64,000 bases of DNA from assembly GCA_903937385.1 (NCBI GenBank), contig CAIZZF010000026.1:124001-188000 (forward strand). Direction: 5' to 3'. The stretch's first letter is position 1. Each line of letters begins with the position of its first letter. Source of the DNA: an uncultured Holophagaceae bacterium. Lineage in GTDB: Bacteria > Acidobacteriota > Holophagae > Holophagales > Holophagaceae. The notes beneath the pieces were generated by a model. The model was not told where the DNA came from. It made no database searches and saw only the letters and a program-made list of their open reading frames with translations. Position numbers and translations under genes: made by a program. This document shows positions 8,630 through 17,823 of this stretch, piece after piece.

Positions 8630-8769
8630 ATTTCGGCATTCTCGGTTCTTTCTTGGCTGGAATGTTCTGAAATCAAGCCTTGCCGCCGTTGTTCGATAAA
8701 CGATGGAGTCGGTATCCATTCTGGTGACGAGGGTCACCTTTGGAGCTGGCCCCCTTGAATGGAGCCTAA

Positions 8770-9621
8770 ATGAGATTCAGTATCAACTTCATGCTGAAGC
8801 AAGCCCTCCTCGCCCTACCCGCCCTTCTCCTGGCCACCTCCCTGAGCGCCCAGGAGAAGACCGCCGAGAAGAAGGAAGGCCCCATCCAGGACAACTCCTT
8901 CCTCATCGAGGAGGCATACAACCAGGAGACCGGGGTCGTCCAGCACATCAGCACCTTCACGCGGTACCAGGAATCCAAGGACTGGATCTACACCTTCACC
9001 CAGGAGTGGCCCGTCGGCAGCATCAAGCATCAGCTCAGCTTCACCCTGCCCTGGCAGCGCTTCGGGACCTCCCTCGACGGCAAGCAGGCCTTCGGCGACG
9101 TGGCGCTGAACTACCGCTACCAGCTGCTGGGGGACGGCGACGCCAAGGTGGCCATCTCGCCGAGGCTGTCGGTGCTGCTGCCCACCGGGGACGAGAAGAA
9201 GGGCTACGGCCGGGGCGCCACGGGCGTGCAGCTGATGCTGCCCATGAGCCTGGTCCTCAGCGAGTCTTTCGTGGCCCACACCAACGTGGGCATGACGCAC
9301 ACCCCGAAGGCGAAGAACTTCCTGGGGGAGAAGGCCAACACCCAGGACGTCACCCTGGGCCAGAGCCTGATCTGGCTGGCCCACCCGCGCTTCAACGTGA
9401 TGCTGGAATACGTGCACACCCAGGCCCAGGCCGTGGTGGGTCCCGACCGCACCGAGAAGGCCACTGCCACCTACCTCAGCCCCGGCATCCGCTGGTCCTA
9501 CAACTTCCCCAGCGGCCTGCAGATCGTCCCGGGCCTCGCCATGCCCATCGGCGTCGGCGCCAGCCGCGGCGAGAAGGCCATCTTCCTCTACCTCAGCTTC
9601 GAGCACCCCTTCAAGAAGTAG
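8770..9621 (+). CDS. Outer-membrane beta-barrel protein, MetA-phenol-degradation type
   Basis: A 283-residue exported protein. A signal peptide (MLKQALLALPALLLATSLSAQ, starting at residue 8) is followed by alternating amphipathic strands rich in aromatic girdle residues, ending in a strand YLSFEHPFKK. The strand pattern (LSFTLPWQRFG, ALNYRYQLLGDGDAKVAISPRLSVLLPTGD) is typical of the family annotated as putative MetA-pathway-of-phenol-degradation transporter or outer-membrane barrel. A GGAG site 6 nt before the ATG supports the start. It is divergent from the S46 operon and its stop lies 3 nt from the stop of the convergent TonB receptor gene. The cargo is unknown, and the family name should not be read as evidence of phenol metabolism. 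Confidence 0.72.
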   Translation: MRFSINFMLKQALLALPALLLATSLSAQEKTAEKKEGPIQDNSFLIEEAYNQETGVVQHISTFTRYQESKDWIYTFTQEWPVGSIKHQLSFTLPWQRFGTSLDGKQAFGDVALNYRYQLLGDGDAKVAISPRLSVLLPTGDEKKGYGRGATGVQLMLPMSLVLSESFVAHTNVGMTHTPKAKNFLGEKANTQDVTLGQSLIWLAHPRFNVMLEYVHTQAQAVVGPDRTEKATATYLSPGIRWSYNFPSGLQIVPGLAMPIGVGASRGEKAIFLYLSFEHPFKK

Positions 9622-9624
9622 GCC

Positions 9625-12018
9625 TCAGAACTTCCACTTCACATGCGCCGCCAACGTGCGGGGCGGGATGACGTGGGTGCCGCCGAAGGTGCTCAGGAAG
9701 TTGTAGAGGCCCTTCTCGTCGGTGACGTTGAGCAGGTCCAGGCCCAGGGAGAACCGGCGGGTGCCTGCCAGCTTCCAGGCCTGGCTGACGCTGAGGTCCC
9801 AGGTGGTGCGGGGCTTGATGCGCCAGGTGCCCTCGGCGTCGAGCCGCACATAGGCGGCCCCGAAGGCGTAGTCGAGGCTCCCCGCCGCCTGGGCGGGGTT
9901 GCTGGCCACCAGGCCTGAGTCATAGCGGCCCAGCACCTGGGCGATAAGTCCCTCCTGCTCGAAGACGATGCCAAGCTGGGCGCTCAGCTTCTGGTCGTGG
10001 TCGATGAGGAAGCGCGCGCCCGGTGCGGCCTCGGAGGCATCCAGCTGCAGGCCGCCCACCAGGGGCGCCTGGAAGATGGCCCGGGTGCGGCCCAGGCTCA
10101 GATAGCCGGACCACCCATGCACAGGCACCAGCTCCACCCGCAGGTTCATGCCCCGGAAGATGCCCCGGTCGGCCCCCACGGGGAACAGCACGCCGGTGTT
10201 GAGGAACTGGGCGTTGTCGCCGGCGTTGCGGCTCCGCTTCTCCCAATACTCGACCATCAGCCGCCCGGCCTTGCCCAGCTGCTGCTCCACACCGTAGCTG
10301 AATGAGTCCTGGTGCTCGGACCGCAGGGGCTGCCGCGGGGTGCCCGCGTAGGGCCCCAGATCCCAGGCCTGCTGGGACATGGACAGGGCCAGGTTCTCGT
10401 TCTCCCGCAGCACCATCAGGCGGTCATAGCTGGCGCGCAGCACGGTGCCCGTGGCGTCAAAGCGATAGCTGAGCCCCAACCGTGGCTGCAGCTGGCTGTC
10501 GGAGACCTCCGCCACGGTGTAGGCGTCGTGGCGCAGACCCAGGGCCAGGAAGAAGGCACCCAGGTGCAGGTCGTTCTGCACGAAGGCTGAGGTCAGGACC
10601 GGGTGCAGCGAGCCGTCGAAGCGGAAGAGGTTCCCGCCACCCGCAGGCGTGTAGCGATACAGCGGGTCGGCGGGGTCGGTGACCAGCCCGGGGTCCGTGA
10701 TGGCGAAGCTGAAGCGCTCGTGCAGGGGATACGCGATGCGCTGGAGGCCCGCCTTCAGGAGGTTGCCACCGCCCCACTGCTGGGTGAACGAGACCTGGAC
10801 ACCCTGGTTGTCGAGGCTGCGGTCCTGCCTGGCCCAGGTGGGGAAGTCCGGATGCCCCGTGGCGCTGAAGCCTGGCGCCAGCTCCTCCGTGGGCCTGAGC
10901 TCGGCGCGGGAGCCCCGGAAGAACACCGAGGCATCGAGGCTGCGGGTGGGGCTGAACAGGTGGGACCAGGCCAGGCTAAGGCTCGCGTCCGAAGTGACCG
11001 CCCGCTGGTTCTGCCCTCGGGCCTGCTGAGAGGCCAGGTTGACCACCTCCCGCCGCGTGTCGCCGCCGGAGGCCGAGAAGCGCAGGGTGTCCGCGCTGCC
11101 GAGGATCCAGTCGAAGCGGGTGAAGATCCGGCCGGTCGTCCCGTGGTTGTGCCGGTTCTCGAAGTTGACGGGATCCAGGAAGCGGTCGCTCTCGCTGGCG
11201 GAGGCGCTCACAAACCAGCCGAAGTCCGCCTTGCCGCCGCGGGCGTTGAAGCCCGCCTCCGCGGTGCCGAAGCGGGCCGCGCCGAAGGAGGCCTCACCCT
11301 CGAAGCCATTCGGGGCCCCCAGGCCCGACTTGGTGTTGACGTTCACGACCACCACGGGCTTGCCGCCGAACTCCGCGGAGATGCCGCCGGTGATCACCTC
11401 CAGGCTCTCCACCTGGCTGGGATCCAGGCTGTTGCTGAAGGTGGCGTGCAGCTGATCCGAGACCGGGATGCCATCCACCACATAGGTCATCTGCCCGTGG
11501 CTGCCCCGGAAGTGGAAGCGGCCGTTCTCGTCGGCGATGAAGCCCGGCGTGGCCAGGAGGATGCCCTCCATGGCGCGGCTCTGCACGGCCGCCGGGGTGC
11601 GCTCGATGGCGCTCTTGTCGATGTCCAGGTGCGTGGAGGGGTGGTCCTCCACCAGGCGCAGGTCCTCCTCCACCACCACCACCGCGCTCTCGGGCTTCAG
11701 GGCCACGGGCACGGCCAGGGGCAGCTGGCTGTGGACATCCAGGTCCAGGTGGACCGGCTGCAGGCCCGGGGCCTGGATGTCCAGGTGGTAGGGATTGAAC
11801 GGCACGTTCTGGAAGGCGTAGGCCCCCTTGGCATCGCTGCGGATCCGCAGCCGGTAGCCCGTGACGCTGTTCGACAGCACCAGCGTGGCGCCCGCCACCG
11901 GCCGCCCCTGGTCGTCGAGAACCTGGCCCGCCACGCTGCCACTGCCGGCGCTGGCCGCCAGCAAGGGAGCGGCGGCCAGCAGGGTCAGCAGGATCGAGCG
12001 AGTCAAGGAACGGGGCAT
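9625..12018 (-). CDS. TonB-dependent receptor with carboxypeptidase-regulatory N-terminal domain
   Basis: A 797-residue outer-membrane receptor. After a signal peptide (residues 1-22) comes an Ig-like carboxypeptidase-regulatory domain (GSVAGQVLDDQGRPVAGATL and following, about 26-110). A valine-rich AVVVVEEDL segment may be the TonB box. A plug domain follows (about 125-235, with FHFRGSHGQMTYVVDGIPVSD and SLEVITGGISAEFGG), then a C-terminal barrel ending in aromatic Phe (HVKWKF). This Cna-like plus TonB layout is typical of large receptor families in Acidobacteriota and Bacteroidota that import oligosaccharides, peptides or metal chelates. The ligand is unknown. It is divergent from the MacA-like export genes and close to secreted peptidases, so peptide uptake is possible but unproven. 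Confidence 0.92.
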   Translation of the reverse strand: MPRSLTRSILLTLLAAAPLLAASAGSGSVAGQVLDDQGRPVAGATLVLSNSVTGYRLRIRSDAKGAYAFQNVPFNPYHLDIQAPGLQPVHLDLDVHSQLPLAVPVALKPESAVVVVEEDLRLVEDHPSTHLDIDKSAIERTPAAVQSRAMEGILLATPGFIADENGRFHFRGSHGQMTYVVDGIPVSDQLHATFSNSLDPSQVESLEVITGGISAEFGGKPVVVVNVNTKSGLGAPNGFEGEASFGAARFGTAEAGFNARGGKADFGWFVSASASESDRFLDPVNFENRHNHGTTGRIFTRFDWILGSADTLRFSASGGDTRREVVNLASQQARGQNQRAVTSDASLSLAWSHLFSPTRSLDASVFFRGSRAELRPTEELAPGFSATGHPDFPTWARQDRSLDNQGVQVSFTQQWGGGNLLKAGLQRIAYPLHERFSFAITDPGLVTDPADPLYRYTPAGGGNLFRFDGSLHPVLTSAFVQNDLHLGAFFLALGLRHDAYTVAEVSDSQLQPRLGLSYRFDATGTVLRASYDRLMVLRENENLALSMSQQAWDLGPYAGTPRQPLRSEHQDSFSYGVEQQLGKAGRLMVEYWEKRSRNAGDNAQFLNTGVLFPVGADRGIFRGMNLRVELVPVHGWSGYLSLGRTRAIFQAPLVGGLQLDASEAAPGARFLIDHDQKLSAQLGIVFEQEGLIAQVLGRYDSGLVASNPAQAAGSLDYAFGAAYVRLDAEGTWRIKPRTTWDLSVSQAWKLAGTRRFSLGLDLLNVTDEKGLYNFLSTFGGTHVIPPRTLAAHVKWKF

Positions 12019-12037
12019 GCGGTGTGCTCCAGATAGA

Positions 12038-12066
12038 ATTGTTTTCTATTTATAAGCTTCCGTCAA
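12038..12066 (-). promoter_or_regulatory. Possible sigma-70 promoter of the TonB receptor gene
   Basis: On the minus strand TTGACG (12066-12061) is followed after 17 nt by AACAAT (12043-12038), about 20 nt before the start codon. The match is 5/6 to -35 and 4/6 to -10. The adjoining spacer holds a short direct repeat, GCAGGCAA, at about 12068 and 12092, which may be a regulator site shared with the divergent adaptor gene. Confidence 0.35.
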
Positions 12067-12167
12067 GGCAGGCAATCTTCACTCAAGACGCAGGCAAGCC
12101 CTAAACCGTTGCCAGCCTCCTCCGAAGCATGTGTATCTATTTATTGGTTCTTGGGGAGAGCTTTGCC

Positions 12168-13388
12168 ATGAAACGGAAACAGTGGTGGATTCTGGGTGGC
12201 GGTCTGGTGGTCGTGCTGGCCGGGGGCCTCGGCGTCGCCAGCACCCGGGACCAGGGCATTGCCGTGCAGGCGGCTCCCGTAGGCCGGGAGAACCTGCAGT
12301 CGAAGGTCAGTGCCAACGGCAAGGTCCAGGCGGTCACCAAGGCTGACATCTCCGCCAACGTCATGGGACAGGTCACCCGCCTGGCCGTGAAGGAGGGGGA
12401 TCGCGTCACCCGGGGCCAGTTCCTCATGGAGATCGACCCACGGAATGCCCGGGCCATCTCCGACGCCATGCAGGCCAGCCTCCAGGCCACCAGGTCCGAC
12501 TTGGCTTCGGCCACCGCAACCATGGCCCAGGCGAAGGCTGACTTCGAGCGCGCCAAGGCCAATCGGCAGGCGGGCATCATCTCCACCTCGGACTTCGAGA
12601 AGGCCCGGACCGCCCTGGAGACCGCCCAGGCAGCCCAGGAGTCCTACACCCGGCGCATGGAGCAGGCCAAGGCCACCGTCGCCCAGTCCCGTGTGGGCCT
12701 GGGCAACTCCACCATCACGGCCCCCATGGACGGCACCGTCACCGCCCGGCGCATCGAGCTTGGTGAGACCGCCGTGCCCGGCATCCAGAACCAGGCCGGC
12801 ACCGTGCTGGTCACCATCTCGGACATGAGCAAGGTCGAGGCTGAGATGGAAGTCGACGAAGCCTCCATCCCCACGGTCAAGCTGGCCCAGAAGGCCCAGG
12901 TCCGCATCGACGCCTACCCCAACCAGTCCTTCGAGGGTGAGGTCACGGAGGTGGGCGGCAGCCCCATCCTGAAGACCAGCATCAACGAGGCCACCAAGTT
13001 CAAGGTGAAGGTCTGGATCAAGAACCCGCCCCTCACCATCAAGCCGGGCCTGTCGGTCCAGGCGGATATCTTCACCGGCAGCCGCGACCAGGCCCTGGCC
13101 ATCCCGTTCCAGGCCCTCGTTATGCGCGAGATCAAGCTCAAGCCCGGGGAGACCCGCCAGCCCGGCGCGCCCCGCGAGGAGGAAGGGGTCTTCCTCCAGG
13201 AGGGCGGCAAGGCCAAGTTCGTGGGCGTCAAGACCGGCCTCATGGGTGACCTGTCCGTGGAAGTCATCTCGGGCCTCAAGGGCGGTGAGTCCCTCATCAC
13301 CGGGCCCAACCGCGCCCTCCGGGATCTCAAGGGCGGTGAGAAGGTCCGCGTCGAGAAGACCAAGAAGCCGGATCCGCCCAAGAGCTGA
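12168..13388 (+). CDS. MacA-like periplasmic adaptor (HlyD/RND-type membrane fusion protein)
   Basis: A 406-residue adaptor anchored by one N-terminal transmembrane helix (WWILGGGLVVVLAGGLGVA). It has a lipoyl/barrel-sandwich half (ANVMGQVTRLAVKEGDRVTRGQFL), an alanine- and glutamine-rich alpha-helical hairpin (about residues 85-180), the second barrel half (NSTITAPMDGTVTARRIELGE) and a beta-barrel domain. The start is the ATG at 12168, because GGGAGAG lies 7 nt upstream. Proteins of this kind bridge an inner-membrane ABC transporter of the MacB type to a TolC channel. Two MacB-type permease subunits follow within 12 nt, but no ATPase or TolC gene lies next to them. Confidence 0.87.
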   Translation: MKRKQWWILGGGLVVVLAGGLGVASTRDQGIAVQAAPVGRENLQSKVSANGKVQAVTKADISANVMGQVTRLAVKEGDRVTRGQFLMEIDPRNARAISDAMQASLQATRSDLASATATMAQAKADFERAKANRQAGIISTSDFEKARTALETAQAAQESYTRRMEQAKATVAQSRVGLGNSTITAPMDGTVTARRIELGETAVPGIQNQAGTVLVTISDMSKVEAEMEVDEASIPTVKLAQKAQVRIDAYPNQSFEGEVTEVGGSPILKTSINEATKFKVKVWIKNPPLTIKPGLSVQADIFTGSRDQALAIPFQALVMREIKLKPGETRQPGAPREEEGVFLQEGGKAKFVGVKTGLMGDLSVEVISGLKGGESLITGPNRALRDLKGGEKVRVEKTKKPDPPKS

Positions 13389-13399
13389 CGGGCCTCCCC

Positions 13400-14626
13400 A
13401 TGAACCCCACCGAACTCCTCCGCGCCTCCCTCCGGGCGATCCGGGCCCACACCCTCCGCAGCTTCCTCACGCTGCTGGGAGTCATCATCGGCGTGGCCAC
13501 CATCGTGGCCGTGGTCGGCGTGATCTCCGGGCTGAACACCTACGTGAAGGAGAAGATCATCGTCCTGGCGCCGGACGTCTTCATCGTCACCAAGTTCGGC
13601 ATCATCCGCTCCCGCAATGAGTTCATCCAGGCCCTCAAGCGACCACCGATCACCTGGTCCGAGTACGAGCGCCTGAGCAGCGGCATCCTCCAGGAGTCCA
13701 CCCAGGTCTCCGCCGCGTCGGGCATGGCCCTGCCCATCAACTACGGGGACAAGCGCCTGCCCGACATCGCCGTCATGGGGGCCACCGGCAACTTCGCGGA
13801 CCTGTTCAGCCTGGAGATCGAAGCCGGGCGCTACTTCAGCGAGAGCGAGAACCAGGCCTCCCAGGCCGTAGCCGTCATTGGCGCCAACACCCGGGAGGAG
13901 CTGTTCCCCCACCTGGATCCCATCGGCCGGGTGGTGCTCATCCGGGGCCTGCCCTTCCGCATCATCGGCGTGATGCCCAAGCAGGGACGCACCTTCGGCT
14001 TCAACCAGGACGGGCGGATCTACATCCCCCTGCAGGTCTATCGCAAGAACTTCATGGCGGCCAATGAGAGCCTGGAGCTGCACATCAAGGCCCGAGACGG
14101 CGTGGAGGGCCTGGACGCTTCCATGGACGAGGTGCGGGCGTTGTTCCGCGCCATGCGGCACACGGGCTTCCGCAGCCCCGACCCCTTCGGCATCATCACC
14201 CAGGAGAGCCTGCAGCAGCTCTGGAAGACCATCAGCAGCGCGGCCTTCGTGCTCCTGATGCTGATCTCCAGCGTGAGCCTGGGCGTGGGCGGCATCGTGA
14301 TCATGAACATCATGCTGGTGAGCGTGGTGGAGCGCACCCAGGAGATCGGCGTCCGGATGGCCCTCGGCGCCAAGAAGCGCGACATCCGCCGCCAGTTCCT
14401 GCTGGAGGCGGCCCTGCTCTCGGCTGCGGGCGGCGTCATCGGCGTGCTGGTGGGCGCGGCGGGGGCCTTCCTCGTGCGGGCCCTCGCGGACTTCCCTGCC
14501 CAGATCACCCCAGGCATCGTGTTCACGGGCATTCTCGTCAGCACCCTCGTGGGCCTGGCGGCGGGCTTCCTGCCGGCCTACCGGGCCTCCAACCTCGTCG
14601 TCATCGACGCGATCCGGGCGGAGTGA
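13400..14626 (+). CDS. MacB/FtsX-type ABC transporter permease 1
   Basis: A 408-residue permease with the four-helix MacB layout. The first transmembrane helix follows a basic start (LRSFLTLLGVIIGVATIVAVVGVI). A large periplasmic MacB_PCD domain spans about residues 45-270. Three C-terminal helices include SVSLGVGGIVIMNIMLVSVVERTQEIGVRMALGA, which holds the conserved coupling segment RTQEIGVRMALGA that contacts the ATPase. There is no nucleotide-binding domain in the chain, unlike E. coli MacB, so an ATPase must come from elsewhere. Such systems act as mechanotransmission exporters of lipoproteins, peptides or drugs; the substrate here is unknown. It lies 11 nt after the adaptor gene and overlaps the next permease region. 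Confidence 0.88.
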   Translation: MNPTELLRASLRAIRAHTLRSFLTLLGVIIGVATIVAVVGVISGLNTYVKEKIIVLAPDVFIVTKFGIIRSRNEFIQALKRPPITWSEYERLSSGILQESTQVSAASGMALPINYGDKRLPDIAVMGATGNFADLFSLEIEAGRYFSESENQASQAVAVIGANTREELFPHLDPIGRVVLIRGLPFRIIGVMPKQGRTFGFNQDGRIYIPLQVYRKNFMAANESLELHIKARDGVEGLDASMDEVRALFRAMRHTGFRSPDPFGIITQESLQQLWKTISSAAFVLLMLISSVSLGVGGIVIMNIMLVSVVERTQEIGVRMALGAKKRDIRRQFLLEAALLSAAGGVIGVLVGAAGAFLVRALADFPAQITPGIVFTGILVSTLVGLAAGFLPAYRASNLVVIDAIRAE

Positions 14627-14628
14627 CC

Positions 14629-15921
14629 ATGGCCTCCAGGCACGCCGGGTTCCGGGGCATCGGCAGCGAGAACATCCGCTTCGCCCTGCGGGCCCTGGTC
14701 TCCCAGAAGCTGCGCAGCTTCCTCACGCTGCTCGGCATCGTCGCGGGCGTCGCCACGGTCATCGCCATGGTGAGCTTCGTGTCGGGCTTCAACGCCGCGG
14801 TCACCGACAGCTTCAGCGCCTTCGGCACCACCCTGGTCCAGTTCCAGAAATACGAGCCCCGCTTCGGCGGCGGCGCCAGCGGCCCGCTGCCCGAGGAGCA
14901 GAAGCGCCGGAGGAACCTCACCATCGAGGACGCCGAGGCCCTGAAGCGCCACTGCCCCCTGGCGAGAGCGGTCTCCCAGGAGCGCTACCTCTTCGGCCCC
15001 GCCGCCACCTCCCTCACAATCAAGACCCCCGAGGGCACCGAGGCCAACGGTCCCACCTTCCTGGGCACCAACCCCGACTACGCCGCTGCCAACAACAGCT
15101 TCATCCAGGATGGGCGCTTCCTCGTGGAGGCCGACATCACGCACGCCTCCCGCACCTGCGTCATGGGCCCGCAGACCGCCACGACCCTCTACGGCCAGAA
15201 GGATCCCATCGGCCGCACCGTGCTGGTGAACGGCATCGCCTTCGGCGTCGTGGGCCTGCTGGAGAAGAAGGGCAGCTTCCTGGGCGGGGATGCCGACAAC
15301 ATCCTGATGATCCCCATCAGCACCTTCGACGAGATGTTCCCTCAGGTGAAGAACGGTACTGGTGACAACCTGCACATCGCCACGGTGCCCAAGGACCCCA
15401 AGCAGATGAACGAGATGATGGACCAGGAAGTGGCCGTCCTCCGGGCGCGCCGGGGCCTGCGCGCGAACCAGCCCAACGACTTCGCCATCTTCACCAGCGA
15501 GGCCCAGCTGAAGACCTTCCAGCAGATCACCGGCGGCATCGCCGGCGCCATGATCCTCATCGCCGGCATCGCCCTGCTGGTGGGCGGCGTGGGCGTCATG
15601 AACATCATGCTGGTCAGCGTCACGGAGCGCACCCGGGAGATCGGCATCCGCAAGGCTCTGGGCGCCACCCGCAAGGACATCGCCATGCAGTTCCTGGTGG
15701 AGGCCGTCAGCCTCACCGGCGTGGGCGGCGCCATCGGCATCGCCGTGGGCCTGGGCATCGCCCTGCTGGTGCGCCTGGTCTTCGAGTTCCCGGCGGCGGC
15801 CCCCCTCTGGAGCATCGCCTTGGGCTTCGGCGTCAGCACGGCTGTGGGGCTGGTGTTCGGCATCTGGCCCGCCCTGAAGGCCGCGAAGCAGGATCCGATT
15901 GAGGCCCTCCGCTACGAGTAG
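14629..15921 (+). CDS. MacB/FtsX-type ABC transporter permease 2
   Basis: A 430-residue paralogue of the preceding permease with the same four-helix plus periplasmic-domain design (LRSFLTLLGIVAGVATVIAMV near the N-terminus, and VGVMNIMLVSVTERTREIGIRKALGA near the C-terminus). The ATG at 14629 has GGAG 5 nt upstream; an in-frame GTG at 14623, overlapping the previous stop, is the alternative. The pair probably forms a heterodimeric transmembrane unit. No ATPase domain is present. No further gene follows before the 189-nt spacer to the porin cassette, so the operon ends here. Confidence 0.88.
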   Translation: MASRHAGFRGIGSENIRFALRALVSQKLRSFLTLLGIVAGVATVIAMVSFVSGFNAAVTDSFSAFGTTLVQFQKYEPRFGGGASGPLPEEQKRRRNLTIEDAEALKRHCPLARAVSQERYLFGPAATSLTIKTPEGTEANGPTFLGTNPDYAAANNSFIQDGRFLVEADITHASRTCVMGPQTATTLYGQKDPIGRTVLVNGIAFGVVGLLEKKGSFLGGDADNILMIPISTFDEMFPQVKNGTGDNLHIATVPKDPKQMNEMMDQEVAVLRARRGLRANQPNDFAIFTSEAQLKTFQQITGGIAGAMILIAGIALLVGGVGVMNIMLVSVTERTREIGIRKALGATRKDIAMQFLVEAVSLTGVGGAIGIAVGLGIALLVRLVFEFPAAAPLWSIALGFGVSTAVGLVFGIWPALKAAKQDPIEALRYE

Positions 15922-16043
15922 GCCTTTCCAGCGCCCGTGGGCCAGCGCCTGGGCGCCCGAGAAGGCCTCGCGCACGGCGCCTACGCCCCACCAGGGTTAA
16001 TGGCCAACTCAACGTGTAAATAAAAAGTTTAAGTTTTCTGGAT

Positions 16044-16072
16044 TTGACGCCGTTATTATCCCAGACAAGATG
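16044..16072 (+). promoter_or_regulatory. Possible sigma-70 promoter of the porin-PBP-kinase cassette
   Basis: TTGACG at 16044-16049 and AAGATG at 16067-16072 with a 17-nt spacer lie about 40 nt before the porin start codon, in the only AT-rich stretch of the spacer. The -35 is 5/6 and the -10 is weak. The rest of the 15922-16110 spacer shows GC-rich inverted segments but no clear terminator. Confidence 0.35.
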
Positions 16073-16110
16073 CGTTGATCTTGTATCAAGTCTGCAGCGG
16101 GGGAGGTTTC

Positions 16111-17364
16111 ATGTCCTTGCGAATGATTGCCTGGATCACCCTGGTGGCTCTGGCTCTGCCCCTGACGGCACAGGAGGCGGACTGCGGCTTGAAGGTCAGC
16201 GGCTTCGGCACGCTGGGGCTGGCCTTGAACTCCAGTGACCGGGCGGAGTACGTGCGGGAACCCACCCAGCCGAGAGGTGTCCTGCGCAGCCTGAACCCCA
16301 GCCTGGACAGCCGCCTGGGCCTCCAGGTGAATCAGAACCTGGGGGGTGACCTCAGCTTCGTCGGCCAGATCATCAGCAAGTACCGATTCGACTACACCTT
16401 CAAACCTGACATCTCCTGGGCGTTCCTGAGCTACAAGCCCACCTCCTCGATCCAGGCCCGGGCGGGACGGCTTGGTTTCGATGTGTTCCAGATCGCGGAT
16501 ACCCGGAATGTCGGCTACTCCTATCTGTGGGTGCGGCCTCCCGTGGACTTCTTCGGCCCGCTCATGCTCTCCAGCCTGGACGGTGGCGACCTGACCTGGA
16601 CGACCCCCCTGAATGAAGGCCTTAACCTGCGGCTGAAAGTCGCCGCGGGCCGCACCGCCTCCATCGACAAGGTGCCCTTTGGCAACGAGGGGGGCTATGT
16701 CCCTCTGGGCGGCTCGAAGCTCTTCGGCGCCGTGGCCGAGCTGGACTGGAGGGACCTGAACCTGCGCCTGTCCTTTGCCAGGGCCCAGCCTTCCGAGAAA
16801 TTTCCCGCGCCCATCACCGACCTCCAGGACGGGCTCAACGCCTTCGCCCTGCTCTTGAACGATCCCCGCCTGGCCCAGCAGGCCCGGGGCGTGGACTTCC
16901 AGGAGAACTGCTTCCGGTATCTCTCGGCCGGCGTCAACTGGCAAGGCGGCCCCTTCCGGGTGGAGGCGGTCGGAGCCCAGGTCCGGACGGGTGACGGCCC
17001 CATCCCCGATCTGAAGTCCGGCTACCTCTCCGTGGGCTACCGCGAAGGCGCCTTCGTGCCCTACTTCCTGGCCTCCCGCATCGTGTCGGATCCGCATCCT
17101 CTCTACCTGGGCGCCCTGCCAACCCTGGGGCCCCAGGCTGCGGCCCTGGCTGAGGGTGTCACTGCCTTCATCCAGCACCAGCGGGCCAACCAGACCACCC
17201 TGGCCCTGGGCCTGCGGTGGGACTTCCAACCCAGGACCGCCCTCAAATTCCAGATCGACCGCATCGAGGGCAGGCCGAATGACGTCATGCTCTGGCTCAA
17301 TGTCCGGCCCGGATGGGAAGGAAAGGCCACCGTCGGCTCCGTCACCCTTGACTTCGTCTTCTGA
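16111..17364 (+). CDS. Outer-membrane porin-like beta-barrel
   Basis: A 417-residue exported barrel. A signal peptide (LRMIAWITLVALALPLTAQ) precedes a porin-like first strand (LKVSGFGTLGLALNSSD), many amphipathic strands, and a C-terminal Phe (VTLDFVF) as needed for barrel assembly. GGGGAGG upstream of the ATG at 16111 decides the start over an upstream in-frame ATG. The next two genes encode a phosphate-binding-like protein and a sensor kinase at 9-nt spacings. Such porin, binding-protein and kinase sets occur in other Gram-negative genomes; the porin may admit the ligand that the kinase senses. The transported solute is unknown. Confidence 0.75.
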   Translation: MSLRMIAWITLVALALPLTAQEADCGLKVSGFGTLGLALNSSDRAEYVREPTQPRGVLRSLNPSLDSRLGLQVNQNLGGDLSFVGQIISKYRFDYTFKPDISWAFLSYKPTSSIQARAGRLGFDVFQIADTRNVGYSYLWVRPPVDFFGPLMLSSLDGGDLTWTTPLNEGLNLRLKVAAGRTASIDKVPFGNEGGYVPLGGSKLFGAVAELDWRDLNLRLSFARAQPSEKFPAPITDLQDGLNAFALLLNDPRLAQQARGVDFQENCFRYLSAGVNWQGGPFRVEAVGAQVRTGDGPIPDLKSGYLSVGYREGAFVPYFLASRIVSDPHPLYLGALPTLGPQAAALAEGVTAFIQHQRANQTTLALGLRWDFQPRTALKFQIDRIEGRPNDVMLWLNVRPGWEGKATVGSVTLDFVF

Positions 17365-17373
17365 GCCGACGCC

Positions 17374-17814
17374 ATGAGAGCCCTCTCCCTCGTGCGTTGC
17401 ACCCCCCTCTTCCTGGCAACTCTGCTGGGCTTCAGCCCTGCCCGCGCCGGGGAACCTGTCGTCATCGTCCACCCAGACAGCAAGGTCCAGAGCCTCACCC
17501 GCGACGAGGTGATCAATCTGTTCATGGGCCGCCAGAAACGGCTGCCCTCAGGCCTCGTGGCATCTCCGGTGGAGCAGGCCGAGCCCCCGGCCACCCGAGC
17601 CCGTTTCTACCACCTGCTCGTGGGCAAGGACCTGCCTGATATACATGCCTACTGGGCCCGGCTGCTCTACTCGGGCCAGGCCCAGCCCCCCCGACAGGCC
17701 CCCAGCGCCGAGGAAGTGCTCGAGTTCGTCGCCGCGAACAAGGGCGCCATCGGGGTCGTGGATGGTGCCCGGGTGGACCGGCGGGTCCGAGTCGTCCTGG
17801 ACCTGGGGAAGTAG
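17374..17814 (+). CDS. Small periplasmic phosphate-binding-like protein (PstS-like)
   Basis: A 146-residue secreted protein (signal peptide to about residue 25, ending in ARA). It has the half-domain seen in PstS-like binding-protein relatives: VVIVHPDSKVQSLTRDEVINLFMGRQKRLPSG, then a central helix RARFYHLLVGKDLP and a C-terminal VAANKGAIGVVD segment. It is much shorter than a transport PstS (about 320 residues), so it is probably not a transporter component. Its position, 9 nt after the porin and 9 nt before the hybrid kinase, suggests a ligand-presenting partner for the kinase's periplasmic domain. That role is inference from gene order. Confidence 0.72.
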   Translation: MRALSLVRCTPLFLATLLGFSPARAGEPVVIVHPDSKVQSLTRDEVINLFMGRQKRLPSGLVASPVEQAEPPATRARFYHLLVGKDLPDIHAYWARLLYSGQAQPPRQAPSAEEVLEFVAANKGAIGVVDGARVDRRVRVVLDLGK

Positions 17815-17823
17815 CGGCCCGCC

